Positions 18,744-26,939 of a DNA stretch of 64,000 nucleotides are shown piece by piece (position 1 is the stretch's first letter; every line of letters starts with the position of its first letter). The notes below the pieces were generated by a model, which saw nothing but the letters and a program-made list of their open reading frames with translations, did not search any database and was not told the DNA's origin. This DNA comes from Geminisphaera colitermitum TAV2 (GTDB lineage: Bacteria; Verrucomicrobiota; Verrucomicrobiia; Opitutales; Opitutaceae): NCBI RefSeq assembly GCF_000171235.2, contig NZ_ABEA03000135.1, positions 21,132 through 85,131 on the forward strand, read 5' to 3'. Made by a program: the position numbers and the translations under genes.

Positions 18744-20165
18744 TCAGACATGCTGGGCTTGCGCCTGCTTGCGCGCCGTCTGCCAACGCCTCCAGGCGAA
18801 GAATGCGATTCCTGAGCCCAGCATCATGAAGCCGTAGGTGGCGGGTTCGGGCACCGGAGCACCGGGAGTGATGAGACCGCCGCCCCAGGTGCCGGTGGCG
18901 TAAACGTTGCCGTTGTTGTCGGCGTATTGGATGTTCACTACAGGGGTGCCGGGATTTCTTCCGGTGAAAACATCGCCCTTGGAGTCGTCCCAGTTGACGA
19001 TGGTGATCGTGATGCCGTCAGCGATGGAGATGTTGCCCCACTCTTGAACATTAAGCTGGGAGCCTCCTTCGCCGAAATCGATTACCGAGTCTCCAGTGAT
19101 GATCAGGTTGGCGATGGTTTGAGAGGTGTTGCCGAGGTGCAGCGTGCTGCCTTCGTTCAGCGTCACGGTTTGCCAGTTGGGAATCTGGTTGTTCTGCCCG
19201 AAGATGACAGTGCCGCCATTGTTGACGGTGAGCGTGCTGTTGATTGCGGCGCCATTGTGGTCGAGGACAAGCGTGCCGTTGTTCACGGTCACGGCGCCGG
19301 TGCTCATGCTGCCGTTGCCGCTGATGGTGGTGGTGCCGCTTCCATTCAGGGTGATGGAACCGCTGTTGATGGAGCCGTTGAAGTTGACGTTGCCGCTGCT
19401 GGAAATGTTCATGCCGCTGCTGCCACCGGTGACCGGTCCCGTAAAATTGGCGTTGGCCGAGCCGCTGATGTTAATGCCGCCGGTGGCCTGAACATTGGCA
19501 AAGTTGTTCGTGCCGGCGCTCATGTTCAGCGTGCCGACGTTGAGCTGGCCGTTGAAGCTGCTGGCGCCAGTGCCGGTAATATTGACTGTGGAGGCGGTGG
19601 TCTGAGTGCCGAACGTGCGGCTGCCGCTGCCGGTGAGGTTGAGCGTGGCGACAGAGCTGACCTGGCCGGAGATGGTGATGGCAGAGGAGCCCGCCAGCGT
19701 GAGGGTGTTGTTGCCACCGTTGAAATTGTCAGTGGAGACGATCGCGCCGACGGCGGCGTTCCATGTCTGATTGGCTGAGAGGGCGATCTGGCTCTGGATT
19801 GTCTGGGTTCTGGTGCTGTTGTTGGTGACGCCGCCCGTGCCGATGGTAAACTGGCCTCCAGTGAGGGTGAACGCCCCGGCGGTGCTATTGAATGAAAGCG
19901 ATTTGACCGTCCAACCCCACTCGACAGTGGGACTAAGGCGCGTGCTCCCGGCGAAAATCAAATCGGCCCCGGCTCCTTGTGCGGGAGCGCCATCGGGGTT
20001 CCAGTTTCCGGCCGTGGATAAATTGTTGTTGCTACCGCCTCCATCCCATGTGTAGGTCGCTGATTGCAAATTGATTACAACCAACAGCCCCATCGCCAGA
20101 AGGGCTGCTGCGCGCATCGTGTGGTAGCTGATGCGACGCATCGAAAAGATGTGTCCCAAGTCCAT
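18744..20165 (-). CDS. PEP-CTERM beta-strand repeat surface protein
   Basis: A 473-aa exported protein. The N-terminus has a signal region (MRRISYHTMRAAALLAMGLLVVINLQSA) and starts the mature part with TYTWDGGGSNNNLSTAGNWNP, the usual opening of Verrucomicrobia PATR/PEP-CTERM proteins. The middle consists of Gly/Ser/Asn-rich parallel beta-helix repeats. The C-terminus VPEPATYGFMMLGSGIAFFAW, followed by RRWQTARKQ, is a PEP-CTERM sorting signal. The start is either ATG 20165 or the internal MRRISYHTM, eight codons later, which has GGGA upstream. The promoter and first 17 codons closely match those of the gene at 23559, placed on the other side of the exosortase genes, so the two are likely co-expressed substrates. 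Confidence 0.88.
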   Translation of the reverse strand: MDLGHIFSMRRISYHTMRAAALLAMGLLVVINLQSATYTWDGGGSNNNLSTAGNWNPDGAPAQGAGADLIFAGSTRLSPTVEWGWTVKSLSFNSTAGAFTLTGGQFTIGTGGVTNNSTRTQTIQSQIALSANQTWNAAVGAIVSTDNFNGGNNTLTLAGSSAITISGQVSSVATLNLTGSGSRTFGTQTTASTVNITGTGASSFNGQLNVGTLNMSAGTNNFANVQATGGINISGSANANFTGPVTGGSSGMNISSSGNVNFNGSINSGSITLNGSGTTTISGNGSMSTGAVTVNNGTLVLDHNGAAINSTLTVNNGGTVIFGQNNQIPNWQTVTLNEGSTLHLGNTSQTIANLIITGDSVIDFGEGGSQLNVQEWGNISIADGITITIVNWDDSKGDVFTGRNPGTPVVNIQYADNNGNVYATGTWGGGLITPGAPVPEPATYGFMMLGSGIAFFAWRRWQTARKQAQAQHV

Positions 20166-20176
20166 TTGTAAAAAAT

Positions 20177-20205
20177 GAGTAAATGGATCATTGGGGTCTC
20201 GTCAA
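20177..20205 (-). promoter_or_regulatory. Candidate promoter of the PEP-CTERM gene
   Basis: TTGACG (20200-20205), a 17-bp spacer and TTACTC (20177-20182), followed by ATTTTTTACAAATG at the start codon. Element, spacing and downstream sequence match the promoter at 23518-23546. The -10 is only 11 nt from the ATG, which suggests a very short leader or use of the internal ATG. Confidence 0.55.
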
Positions 20206-20268
20206 TAGGTATATCAGGTATTCACCCTACATTTAAATAGGGAGCATGCATCATCTCTCTCGTTTTCG

Positions 20269-20289
20269 CCCCCCCCCCCCCCCCCCCCC
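20269..20289 (+). repeat. Longest poly-C tract of the window (21 nt)
   Basis: Intergenic. It lies 9 bp beyond the stop codon of the exosortase gene and upstream of the PEP-CTERM gene promoter. Confidence 0.9.
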
Positions 20290-20298
20290 GGTTCGCAG

Positions 20299-21960
20299 TC
20301 AGAGTCCGTAGGGACGGAGGAGGGCGAAAATTTCCTGAAGGAGCGGATCGTGCTGGATGGCGGACCAAGGGTGGTTGCTGGAGATGCGCACGAACCACTG
20401 GTCCCCGGCGGTGCGGAAGCCGTGCCGCCAGGCGAGTTTGAGGAGCGAGAGGGCCGAGCGTGGATCGGTTTGGGAGAGGGCGTGTCCGTCGTGCAGATGC
20501 CAATACCAGACGTTCTGGACGACGCCTGTTTGCGTGAACGAACGGTACGTGGGGGCGGGCAGCGATTGATCGCCCACGAGGAAGGGCGCGGGCGGAGGTT
20601 CGGGGGAATTCATCTGCCAGCCGCCTGCGGGCCAGCAGGCATCGGGCGTGTGCATGGCCACCCGGCTTACCGGTGCTTGTCCAGCAGGCCAGTAGGCAAG
20701 ATAGACGGTGATCTGGAGAGGGCCGGGCGTCCCCGCCGATGGGGAGCGACGCACGTAGGTGCGCTGAATGATGTATTGGGTTTCAAGGATGCCGCTGAAG
20801 CGGTGGAGATCCTCGGTGGCGACGAGATCCCAGCCGGGGGGGGGGTGGGACGGCAGGATGGCTGCCAGGTCGGGAGGCGGAGCGGGATTACGGGGAGGAC
20901 TGCGGGTGTTGATAACGAAGAAAGCGACGAGCAGGGTGACGGCAATCGTGGCGGCGAGTGCATCCCAAGGGTGCCGGGAAGCCGGGCCGGCGGCGGGTGG
21001 GGCTGGCGATGGCACGGGTGGCGTGGCCGGCAGCTTGGCCGGCAGCTTGGCCGGCTGCATGGCTGGCTGCGGGGTGGAGGCTGGCCGGTTTTCGAGCATG
21101 ACGGCGATTCCCGCAATGGCCGCGACGGTGATGCCGAGCACGGCGAAGCCCGTGGCATCGTGCCAGGTTCCGTTGATGTCCACGCCGGAGTTGGCCAGAA
21201 GCGTGAGAGCGAGCGAACGGAGGATGTTCATGCCAAACGCGAGCGGCGGGGCGAGGGCGATGAGGAGCACGCGAGCCCAGGGACGGCGCACGAGCGTAGC
21301 GGAGAAAAACAGGGCGGCGACGATGCACGAGAGCAGGCTGCGAATGCCGCTGCATGCCTCCTCGACGCCCACGCTGGCATGGGCGAGGAGGATCACATTG
21401 CCGGCGGTGTCGGCGGGGATGCCGAGCAGGTGCAGCGAGGCAAGCACGAGGTCGGTTATCCAGAATTGGAGTTGGAGCGTGAGCCGGGAATAGGTGCCGG
21501 GGGGGATGGGTGCGCAGAGTGGCCAGAGCGCGATGGCGACGAGGGCCGGCCAGTTGAGCGGCAGGGCGCGCACGCGGTTGCCGGACAGCCAGAGGAGCAG
21601 TGCGAATTGGAGTGCCGAGAGGGCCAGGGACAGTGACAGGCTGACGAGGGGATGGGCCCAGTCCACGGCCGCCGCATAGAGTCCGGCAATGATGACCAGC
21701 ATTACGCTGGCTGCGAGCGAAGCGCCGCGTAACAGGCGCAGGCCGGTCGTGTCGGCGTGATGTCTCCACGGACCGTTGCGACGGCTTTCATAGAGCAGGA
21801 TCAGGAAGAGGACGGGGGTCAGCAGGCCGTGCGAGAGGTCGGGATTGTGCGTCCATTCGGGCCACATGCGCAGGCAAAGGGCGAGCATGAGGCCAGCGGA
21901 GAGCACGAGCGTGATCCAGGCGGGTTTGGAGAGCGGAGGTGGAGGCGGGAGGCGGTTCAT
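20299..21960 (-). CDS. Exosortase fused to an EpsI-like domain
   Basis: A 553-aa polytopic membrane protein. Residues 1-290 form the exosortase core with about eight membrane segments. The putative catalytic residues are visible: Cys203 in VEEACSGIRSL, Arg248 in MNILRSLAL and His267 in TWHDATGF. A Pro/Ala-rich linker with KLPAKLPA repeats and another membrane segment lead into a periplasmic EpsI-type domain (HTPDACWPAGGW, then an AWRHGFRTAGDQWFVRIS region), a fusion known in PEP-CTERM systems. It cleaves and anchors or transfers PEP-CTERM proteins, presumably the five encoded in this window. Its ATG overlaps the stop of the TPR gene as ATGA. A run of 10 C in the coding strand (20836-20845) encodes PPP in the linker to the EpsI domain. 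Confidence 0.93.
   Translation of the reverse strand: MNRLPPPPPLSKPAWITLVLSAGLMLALCLRMWPEWTHNPDLSHGLLTPVLFLILLYESRRNGPWRHHADTTGLRLLRGASLAASVMLVIIAGLYAAAVDWAHPLVSLSLSLALSALQFALLLWLSGNRVRALPLNWPALVAIALWPLCAPIPPGTYSRLTLQLQFWITDLVLASLHLLGIPADTAGNVILLAHASVGVEEACSGIRSLLSCIVAALFFSATLVRRPWARVLLIALAPPLAFGMNILRSLALTLLANSGVDINGTWHDATGFAVLGITVAAIAGIAVMLENRPASTPQPAMQPAKLPAKLPATPPVPSPAPPAAGPASRHPWDALAATIAVTLLVAFFVINTRSPPRNPAPPPDLAAILPSHPPPGWDLVATEDLHRFSGILETQYIIQRTYVRRSPSAGTPGPLQITVYLAYWPAGQAPVSRVAMHTPDACWPAGGWQMNSPEPPPAPFLVGDQSLPAPTYRSFTQTGVVQNVWYWHLHDGHALSQTDPRSALSLLKLAWRHGFRTAGDQWFVRISSNHPWSAIQHDPLLQEIFALLRPYGL
20836..20845 (-). repeat. Poly-C (coding strand) tract of 10 nt in the exosortase gene
   Basis: Encodes the PPP of SHPPPGWD between the exosortase core and the EpsI domain; seen as G on +. 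Confidence 0.9.
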
Positions 21961-23444
21961 TGACCGGGAGGGGAGGGTGGCGGCTTGAGGCGGTCGAGCA
22001 ACGCATAGGTTGTCTCAAACGGGAGTTGCCGCAGCGCGGGCAGATGGTTTTCGGCATGAACGTCTTCGCCTTTAACAAGGCCGCGCCCGATGATATCGAG
22101 GCTGCGGAATGGAACGCGGGCGATGGTCCTGATATGAACTGCGGCCCAGTCGAGCCGGGGCTGGTCGCGTCCGACGCCCGCCGCGCAAAAGAGCGCGAGA
22201 TAGGCCGGGTAGTTTTCCGTGGTGTCGGGAAGGGGAGCTTGGGCGAGACGGTCAAACACGAGGGCAAGCCGGGCGGAGTCAGGATGGCGGATGAGGTGCG
22301 TGGCCAGCAGTTCCACGACGGCCGGCGTGGGATCGGCGAGGAGCAGGGAGCTGATTTCGTTGCGCAGAATCGAGTCCCACCCGAGAGCTGCGAGGGCGTC
22401 GAAGCGCAACGAAACGAAGTCGCGCCGACGGAGCAGGCCGGCCCTGTTCTCCAGCAGAGTGATGACCTCGTGGGCGTGGCCGAGTTGGATGAGGCGGCGG
22501 CAGACGAAGAAGAAGGAAAACGGGTCGGTTGTGTTGCTGGCGATGGCAGCGAGGCGGGGGGGAATGGCTGCGGGCGGCAGGGTGCCCAGGTCTGCGTGGA
22601 GGGCGAGCAGGTCGGAGGCCCAGGCTGGCAGGTGAGGGGAATTGCGCAGAGTGGAGATTACGTTGCCGTTGCCGGTGCGGAGATTGGCAAAGAGGAGTGC
22701 GTGCATCCAGACGGCGGCCTGGTCCGTGGAGACTTGGAGGCGGGAGGCGGCCAGGGTTTCGATGGTCTGGAAATCACCGCGAACGATGAGAGCACGGAGC
22801 CAGAGTTGCGCGATGGCGGCGGCCTGCGCCGGGTGCTCGTTTATGAGTCGCTGGTGGACGTGGTCGGACAGGCCGGGATTGCTGGCTTGGGACAGGTTGG
22901 CAAGGAGCAGGCCGACTTGGTAGTTGCGCGGATCCAGATTGTAGGCGGTGGAGAGCGCCATGAGGGCCTGCCGGTTGTCGCCCGCTGCCGAGGCATGGCG
23001 GTATTTTTCCAGAAAAAACTCGGCGCGGATGGCAGGGTATTTTTTCCAGGCGGGAGGCCAGAGCACACCGGGGTAGGTGACTGCGTAGCCGACCGTGCGA
23101 AGGAAGGTAAACGCCCCCAGTGTCGCCACGAGGTAGAGGACGAGCACGACGCCGCCGTGGAAAGCGAGCGCGCGACCCCAGAAGGGCCGCACGTCGGACC
23201 GGTTCACGGAACAGCGCCAGAGGCCGGCTTCGGTACGCTGGAGGAGTGGGCAGAGGCGGCGAAAGCGCACGGGGCTGTTCCAGCCCGCCAGAGCTTCGCA
23301 ACCGGTTTCCCACGCGCGGCCGGAGTCGCTGGGATGCTGGCAGGGACAGCGGCCCCGCGTGGAACGGACCTTCCAAGCGGTTTTGCGCGCGTTCCAGTAA
23401 AAGAACCCCCATGCCAGTCGAAAAAAATCGGTGAACCACCCCAT
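21957..23444 (-). CDS. Membrane-anchored TPR-like protein coupled to exosortase
   Basis: A 495-aa protein with an unusual N-terminal Cys/Arg-rich segment (about residues 25-85, with CPC, LCPLL and LWRCSVN), one membrane helix near residues 93-113 (GGVVLVLYLVATLGAFTFL) and a long alpha-helical part with TPR-like units such as DNRQALMALSTAYNLDPRNY. Its stop codon overlaps the exosortase start, so the two are translationally coupled. A TPR protein beside an exosortase is common in PEP-CTERM loci. A role as assembly or scaffolding partner for sorting or exopolysaccharide export is inference. Confidence 0.75.
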   Translation of the reverse strand: MGWFTDFFRLAWGFFYWNARKTAWKVRSTRGRCPCQHPSDSGRAWETGCEALAGWNSPVRFRRLCPLLQRTEAGLWRCSVNRSDVRPFWGRALAFHGGVVLVLYLVATLGAFTFLRTVGYAVTYPGVLWPPAWKKYPAIRAEFFLEKYRHASAAGDNRQALMALSTAYNLDPRNYQVGLLLANLSQASNPGLSDHVHQRLINEHPAQAAAIAQLWLRALIVRGDFQTIETLAASRLQVSTDQAAVWMHALLFANLRTGNGNVISTLRNSPHLPAWASDLLALHADLGTLPPAAIPPRLAAIASNTTDPFSFFFVCRRLIQLGHAHEVITLLENRAGLLRRRDFVSLRFDALAALGWDSILRNEISSLLLADPTPAVVELLATHLIRHPDSARLALVFDRLAQAPLPDTTENYPAYLALFCAAGVGRDQPRLDWAAVHIRTIARVPFRSLDIIGRGLVKGEDVHAENHLPALRQLPFETTYALLDRLKPPPSPPGQ

Positions 23445-23517
23445 GTGCGAACAATATGGTAATGAGGAGATTTCCGTTTCGGCAACTTCTTATATGGGGT
23501 AAAAGCCTTACTGATCT

Positions 23518-23546
23518 TTGACGAAATTCCCTGGGTGGGCTAAACT
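23518..23546 (+). promoter_or_regulatory. Candidate sigma70-type promoter of the choice-of-anchor A gene
   Basis: TTGACG (23518-23523), 17-bp spacer, TAAACT (23541-23546), then TATTTTTTACAAATG at the start codon. It matches the promoter at 20177-20205 in sequence, spacing and distance to the gene. It lies in the divergent gap between the TPR and PEP-CTERM genes. Confidence 0.6.
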
Positions 23547-23558
23547 TATTTTTTACAA

Positions 23559-24773
23559 ATGAACTCAGGACACATCTCTTCGATGCGTCGCATCAGCTAC
23601 CACACGATGCACGCCGTGGCCTCACTGGCCACTCTGACCTGCGCCCTCATTGTCGCCCCAACAATCCGCGCATCAACGGCTAACGAAGCCATTATTAACT
23701 ACGCCAGCGCCATCCAAGGCTACAATCTGGTCACCTTCGGCAACACCAGCATGGGCGGCAACAGCAAGACCGACTCCGCCGTTGCCGTTGGGGGGGATTT
23801 CACCTTGGGCAGTGGCTCGGAGATCGCCCGCAAGGACGCTCTCTATCCGCAGAGCAGTTCCGCCCTTACCCTGTATGTTGGCGGGCAACTCGCCTTGCAG
23901 GGGGAATCGAAACTCCGCAACGGTTATGCCTCCACGCCCGGCATGGCTGGCAGTTGGACTGACGTCTCTCCGAATTCCAACCAGATCAAATTCATGGCCG
24001 GCGGTCAGATTTTGAATCTGGAAAATTCCAAAGACCCCAACCGCTCCCTCAATCCTGGCACCAACGGAGCCAGCCCCAACTGGGCGTGGAACGACTTGCA
24101 GTCCACGTTTGCCGCCGCCTCCAAGACCTTGGCCGCCGTCACCGCCACCGCGTCAATCATCGTGACCGACCAAACTCTTAGCGTGTCCGTGCCCAGTGGA
24201 GTCACCGGTATTGTCACGGTGACGCTCGATGCCAACCTCTTCGTTGGCAATCAGTACAACGGCCAGACAGTCAGTTCGGTCCGCATTGATGTGCCCGACG
24301 ATGTAAACCTTGTGATCAACGTCACCAACGCCGCCGGACGCACGGTTATCGCCGCCTCTGGAGTCAATGTCCATGAAGGCACCAACAACGACCACCTGCT
24401 CTGGAACATCCTCCCCGGTTCCCTCACCGACACCAGCACCACCGTTCAATCCGCGACCCTTCTTGGCAGCAACTCCTCTCAATTTTACGGGAGCATCCTT
24501 GCCCCGCTGGTGGACCTTAACGTGGGCAACGCCACCAAGATTTACGGCCAGATTGTGGCCAATAGCTACACTCAGGGGCAGGGCGGGGAGCTTTATTACA
24601 ACGGGGCCTTTACCGCCGCGCCTTCCGTTGCCTTTTCCCCCGTCCCCGAGCCTCAGACCTGGGGCATGATGATGGTGGGTGCAGGCGCTTTTGTGCTCGG
24701 CCTCAAATCCTGGCGTGACCGCAAGCGCAAGCAGGCGGCCGCTTGCCCCGTGGCACTTCCCCAACAGGTGTAG
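23559..24773 (+). CDS. Choice-of-anchor A family PEP-CTERM protein
   Basis: A 404-aa exported protein. After the signal region comes a domain with GYNLVTFGNTS, AVAVGGDFTLGSGSE, LYVGGQLALQG and LLGSNSSQFYGSILAPLVDLNVGNATKIYGQIVANSY, the pattern of the choice-of-anchor A domain (collagen-binding-like surface proteins). The C-terminal VPEPQTWGMMMVGAGAFVLGL plus SWRDRKRKQ is a PEP-CTERM signal. The first 17 codons (GHIxSMRRISYHTM) and the upstream promoter are shared with the gene at 18744-20165. Translation may begin at ATG 23559 or at MRRISYHTM (23583), which has AGGA upstream. It is divergent from the exosortase operon. Confidence 0.9.
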   Translation: MNSGHISSMRRISYHTMHAVASLATLTCALIVAPTIRASTANEAIINYASAIQGYNLVTFGNTSMGGNSKTDSAVAVGGDFTLGSGSEIARKDALYPQSSSALTLYVGGQLALQGESKLRNGYASTPGMAGSWTDVSPNSNQIKFMAGGQILNLENSKDPNRSLNPGTNGASPNWAWNDLQSTFAAASKTLAAVTATASIIVTDQTLSVSVPSGVTGIVTVTLDANLFVGNQYNGQTVSSVRIDVPDDVNLVINVTNAAGRTVIAASGVNVHEGTNNDHLLWNILPGSLTDTSTTVQSATLLGSNSSQFYGSILAPLVDLNVGNATKIYGQIVANSYTQGQGGELYYNGAFTAAPSVAFSPVPEPQTWGMMMVGAGAFVLGLKSWRDRKRKQAAACPVALPQQV

Positions 24774-24803
24774 CCCTCTCAAGTGCGGCAGGATTGGCCG
24801 GAG

Positions 24804-24923
24804 GGCGGGTCTCCTGACCCGCCAGACGCGGCGCAGCCGCGCCCATCCGTATCATAATCCTGTATTCGGAAGGGCGAGGCTTGCTGACGCGAGCCGAGCC
24901 TCGTCGGCAGAGATCGGCCGATC
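24804..24923. repeat. Block of palindromic repeats downstream of the PEP-CTERM gene
   Basis: Successive short palindromes: GGCGGGTC-TCCT-GACCCGCC (24804-24823), CGCGGC-GCA-GCCGCG (24827-24841), a GAGGCT/AGCCTC pair, and GATCGGCCGATC (24912-24923). None is followed by a T-tract. They may stop or protect transcripts, or be a REP-type element. The rest of this 271-bp gap holds only the poly-C tract. Confidence 0.6.
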
Positions 24924-24925
24924 GT

Positions 24926-24938
24926 CCCCCCCCCCCCC
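24926..24938 (+). repeat. Poly-C tract (13 nt), intergenic
   Basis: Follows the GATCGGCCGATC palindrome by two bases, about 100 bp upstream of uppS. Confidence 0.9.
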
Positions 24939-25044
24939 TCGCCCCCCGGTGCCTGACATCACTTTGAGGCACCCCATCCCCATCGCCCCTTGCCTTCTGC
25001 GTTGAACAACCTCGTCGCGCCCCCCTAACTCCCGGGTTTCCTGC

Positions 25045-25851
25045 ATGTCCGACGCTCCTCCCGACGCCTCCTCCAACCTATCCACAACGACGACGCTCTC
25101 CCCCCCCGCGCCGCCCGTTCACGTGGCGATCATCATGGACGGCAACGGACGCTGGGCCCGCCAGCGCGGCCTGCCCCGCCTCGAAGGCCACCGCCGCGGA
25201 GCCGACGCCGTGCGGGCCGCCATCGAAGGCGCGCAAGCGCAAGGCATCCGTTATCTCACCCTCTACGCCTTTTCCTCGGAAAACTGGAAACGTCCCCAGG
25301 ATGAAGTGGGCGGTTTGATGAATCTCCTGGAGCATTTCCTCAAACGCGAAACCAAGACCCTCGTCAAAAATCGCATCCGCCTGCGCACCATTGGACGGAC
25401 CGACGCCCTCCCCCCCCCCGTCCGCGCGCAACTCGCCGCCGCCATTGAGGCCACCGCGCCGTTTACCGAACACACCCTCATCCTCGCGCTCAACTACGGC
25501 TCGCGTATTGAACTCACCGATACGGTTCGCCGGATCGCCGTCGATGCCGCTGCGGGCACGCTCACGCCCGATGCCATTACGTGGGACGCCATTGCCGCCC
25601 GTCTCGACACTGCGGACATTCCCGATCCCGACCTTGTCATTCGCACGTCGGGCGAGATGCGCATCAGCAATTTTCTGCTCCTGCAAGCCGCCTATGCGGA
25701 GTTTATTTTTACGCCCGTCCTCTGGCCTGATTTTCGAGAAACCGACCTCGCCGCCGCCGTTGCCGAATACCACCGCCGCGAACGCCGCTTCGGCTGCACC
25801 GGCGAGCAAGCGCGGGACGGAAAGGCTGAAAGCCTGAAGGCTGAAGGCTGA
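25045..25851 (+). CDS. uppS: Undecaprenyl (isoprenyl) diphosphate synthase
   Basis: A cis-prenyltransferase of 268 aa that makes the C55 lipid carrier for peptidoglycan and O-antigen. Signature blocks: HVAIIMDGNGRWARQRG with the catalytic Asp, GHRRGADAVR, YLTLYAFSSENWKRP, LNYGSR, DPDLVIRTSGEMRISNFLLLQAAYAEF and WPDF. The N-terminal 25 residues are Ser/Thr/Pro-rich and the last about 10 residues (GKAESLKAEG) are encoded by 7-bp CTGAAGG-type repeats, so the original stop has probably been replaced. Poly-C runs at 25100-25107 and 25410-25419 (10 nt, DALPPPVRAQ) are in frame. It heads an operon with cdsA, dxr, rseP and ispG. Confidence 0.96.
   Translation: MSDAPPDASSNLSTTTTLSPPAPPVHVAIIMDGNGRWARQRGLPRLEGHRRGADAVRAAIEGAQAQGIRYLTLYAFSSENWKRPQDEVGGLMNLLEHFLKRETKTLVKNRIRLRTIGRTDALPPPVRAQLAAAIEATAPFTEHTLILALNYGSRIELTDTVRRIAVDAAAGTLTPDAITWDAIAARLDTADIPDPDLVIRTSGEMRISNFLLLQAAYAEFIFTPVLWPDFRETDLAAAVAEYHRRERRFGCTGEQARDGKAESLKAEG
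25410..25419 (+). repeat. Poly-C tract (10 nt) in uppS
   Basis: In frame; encodes PPP in a surface loop after RTIGRTDAL, a position where homologues usually have only one Pro. Confidence 0.9.
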
Positions 25852-25958
25852 AAATCCGAAATCTGAAAAAAACATCAACCCTCCATCTTCACCACCGTCC
25901 ACATCCATCCTGTCGCCACTCCGCACTCCATCCTTCCGTTTTTTTTCAGCCTTCAGCC
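25839..25958. repeat. Inverted heptad repeats between uppS and cdsA
   Basis: GGCTGAAGGCTGAAAA (25839-25854, spanning the uppS stop) is exactly complementary to 25943-25958, just before cdsA. The arms are multiples of GGCTGAA. The 88-bp loop has no ORF. The same TTCAGCC(TTCAGCC) block precedes dxr and rseP. Confidence 0.8.
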
Positions 25959-25970
25959 CTTTATTTTCCC

Positions 25971-26894
25971 ATGCTCAAACGCACACTCAGCACTCTTTCC
26001 CTCTGGGCCATTGTCATTGGTGTCCTCTGGTTTTTCGGCGCTCCCGGCGCGGTCGCGCTGGCCGTCCTCGTCGGCGCACTTACCCAGCTCGAACTCTGCC
26101 TGCTGGTCAGAAAAATGGGACACCGCCCCTTTGTTCGCACCAGTCTCCTTTTTGGCATTCTAATCATGTTCGCCCCGGCCGCCGAAATCGTCGCCAACGC
26201 CCTGTTCGCCAACTCCAGCTGGCAGATGGAGAGCGGCAGCTTTTTTCTCCTCCATGCGTGCCGGTTTGCGGGCAACCCCGCCAACCTCCTTGCCCTTGCC
26301 GCCATCGTTTGTGTTCTCCTCCTCCTCGCGCGCCGCGACATGGAAAACCGCGTCGAGTCCCTTGCATGGACGCTCTTCGTTCTCCTCTGCGTTCCCTTCC
26401 TCCTCCATTACCTTGTCAGGATAATTTGCATCAACGTCCCCCATCCCCGTACCGGTGTTGTCCTTGCCCTTTGGCTCATTGCCACCGCCAAGTTCTGCGA
26501 TGTCGGTGCGCTCCTCACCGGGCTGGCCTGCGGCAAACACAAAATGGCGCCGCTCACCAGTCCCAAGAAAACCTGGGAAGGCGCGGTTGGCGGTGTCCTA
26601 ACCTCCGTGTTGGTCAGTGTTGTCATCGTCGCCTACTGCAGTGCATGGCTCCCCGACTCCCTCACTCCTGCCATTGCCGCCGCCATCGCCGTCCCCATTG
26701 CAATCCTCGGCATTGTCTCCGATCTGCTTGAGTCCGTCATCAAACGTCGGGCCGGTGCCAAAGATTCCGGCAACATCATCCCCGGCATCGGCGGAATATT
26801 TGACCTTACCGACAGCCTCCTCCTCGCCGCTCCCGCTGCTTGGTTCCTCCTGGCCTCCCCAATCGGACTCCTTCTCTTCGCCCTATTCCAGTAA
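25971..26894 (+). CDS. cdsA: Phosphatidate cytidylyltransferase
   Basis: An integral membrane enzyme of 307 aa with about eight hydrophobic segments that makes CDP-diacylglycerol for phospholipids. The C-terminal signature region is SDLLESVIKRRAGAKDSGNI followed by PGIGGIFDLTDSL. The conserved KD and D-x-x-D are kept, but the family's usual H-G-G and D-R positions read I-G-G and D-L, a variant I believe also occurs in related phyla. LTSPKKTWEGAVGG is also typical. The TTCAGCCTTCAGCCC repeat lies just upstream of the ATG. Confidence 0.93.
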   Translation: MLKRTLSTLSLWAIVIGVLWFFGAPGAVALAVLVGALTQLELCLLVRKMGHRPFVRTSLLFGILIMFAPAAEIVANALFANSSWQMESGSFFLLHACRFAGNPANLLALAAIVCVLLLLARRDMENRVESLAWTLFVLLCVPFLLHYLVRIICINVPHPRTGVVLALWLIATAKFCDVGALLTGLACGKHKMAPLTSPKKTWEGAVGGVLTSVLVSVVIVAYCSAWLPDSLTPAIAAAIAVPIAILGIVSDLLESVIKRRAGAKDSGNIIPGIGGIFDLTDSLLLAAPAAWFLLASPIGLLLFALFQ

Positions 26895-26939
26895 ACCCCC
26901 TCCCTCCCCGCGCCCATCATTCAGCCTTCAGCCCATTAC

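Noticed and set aside
20350..21636. 428-codon plus-strand frame opposite exosortase
   Set aside because: Shadow of a protein with all exosortase catalytic residues on the other strand.
21939..23462. 507-codon plus-strand frame opposite the TPR gene
   Set aside because: Shadow; the minus-strand gene has a membrane helix, TPR-like units and start-stop coupling to exosortase.
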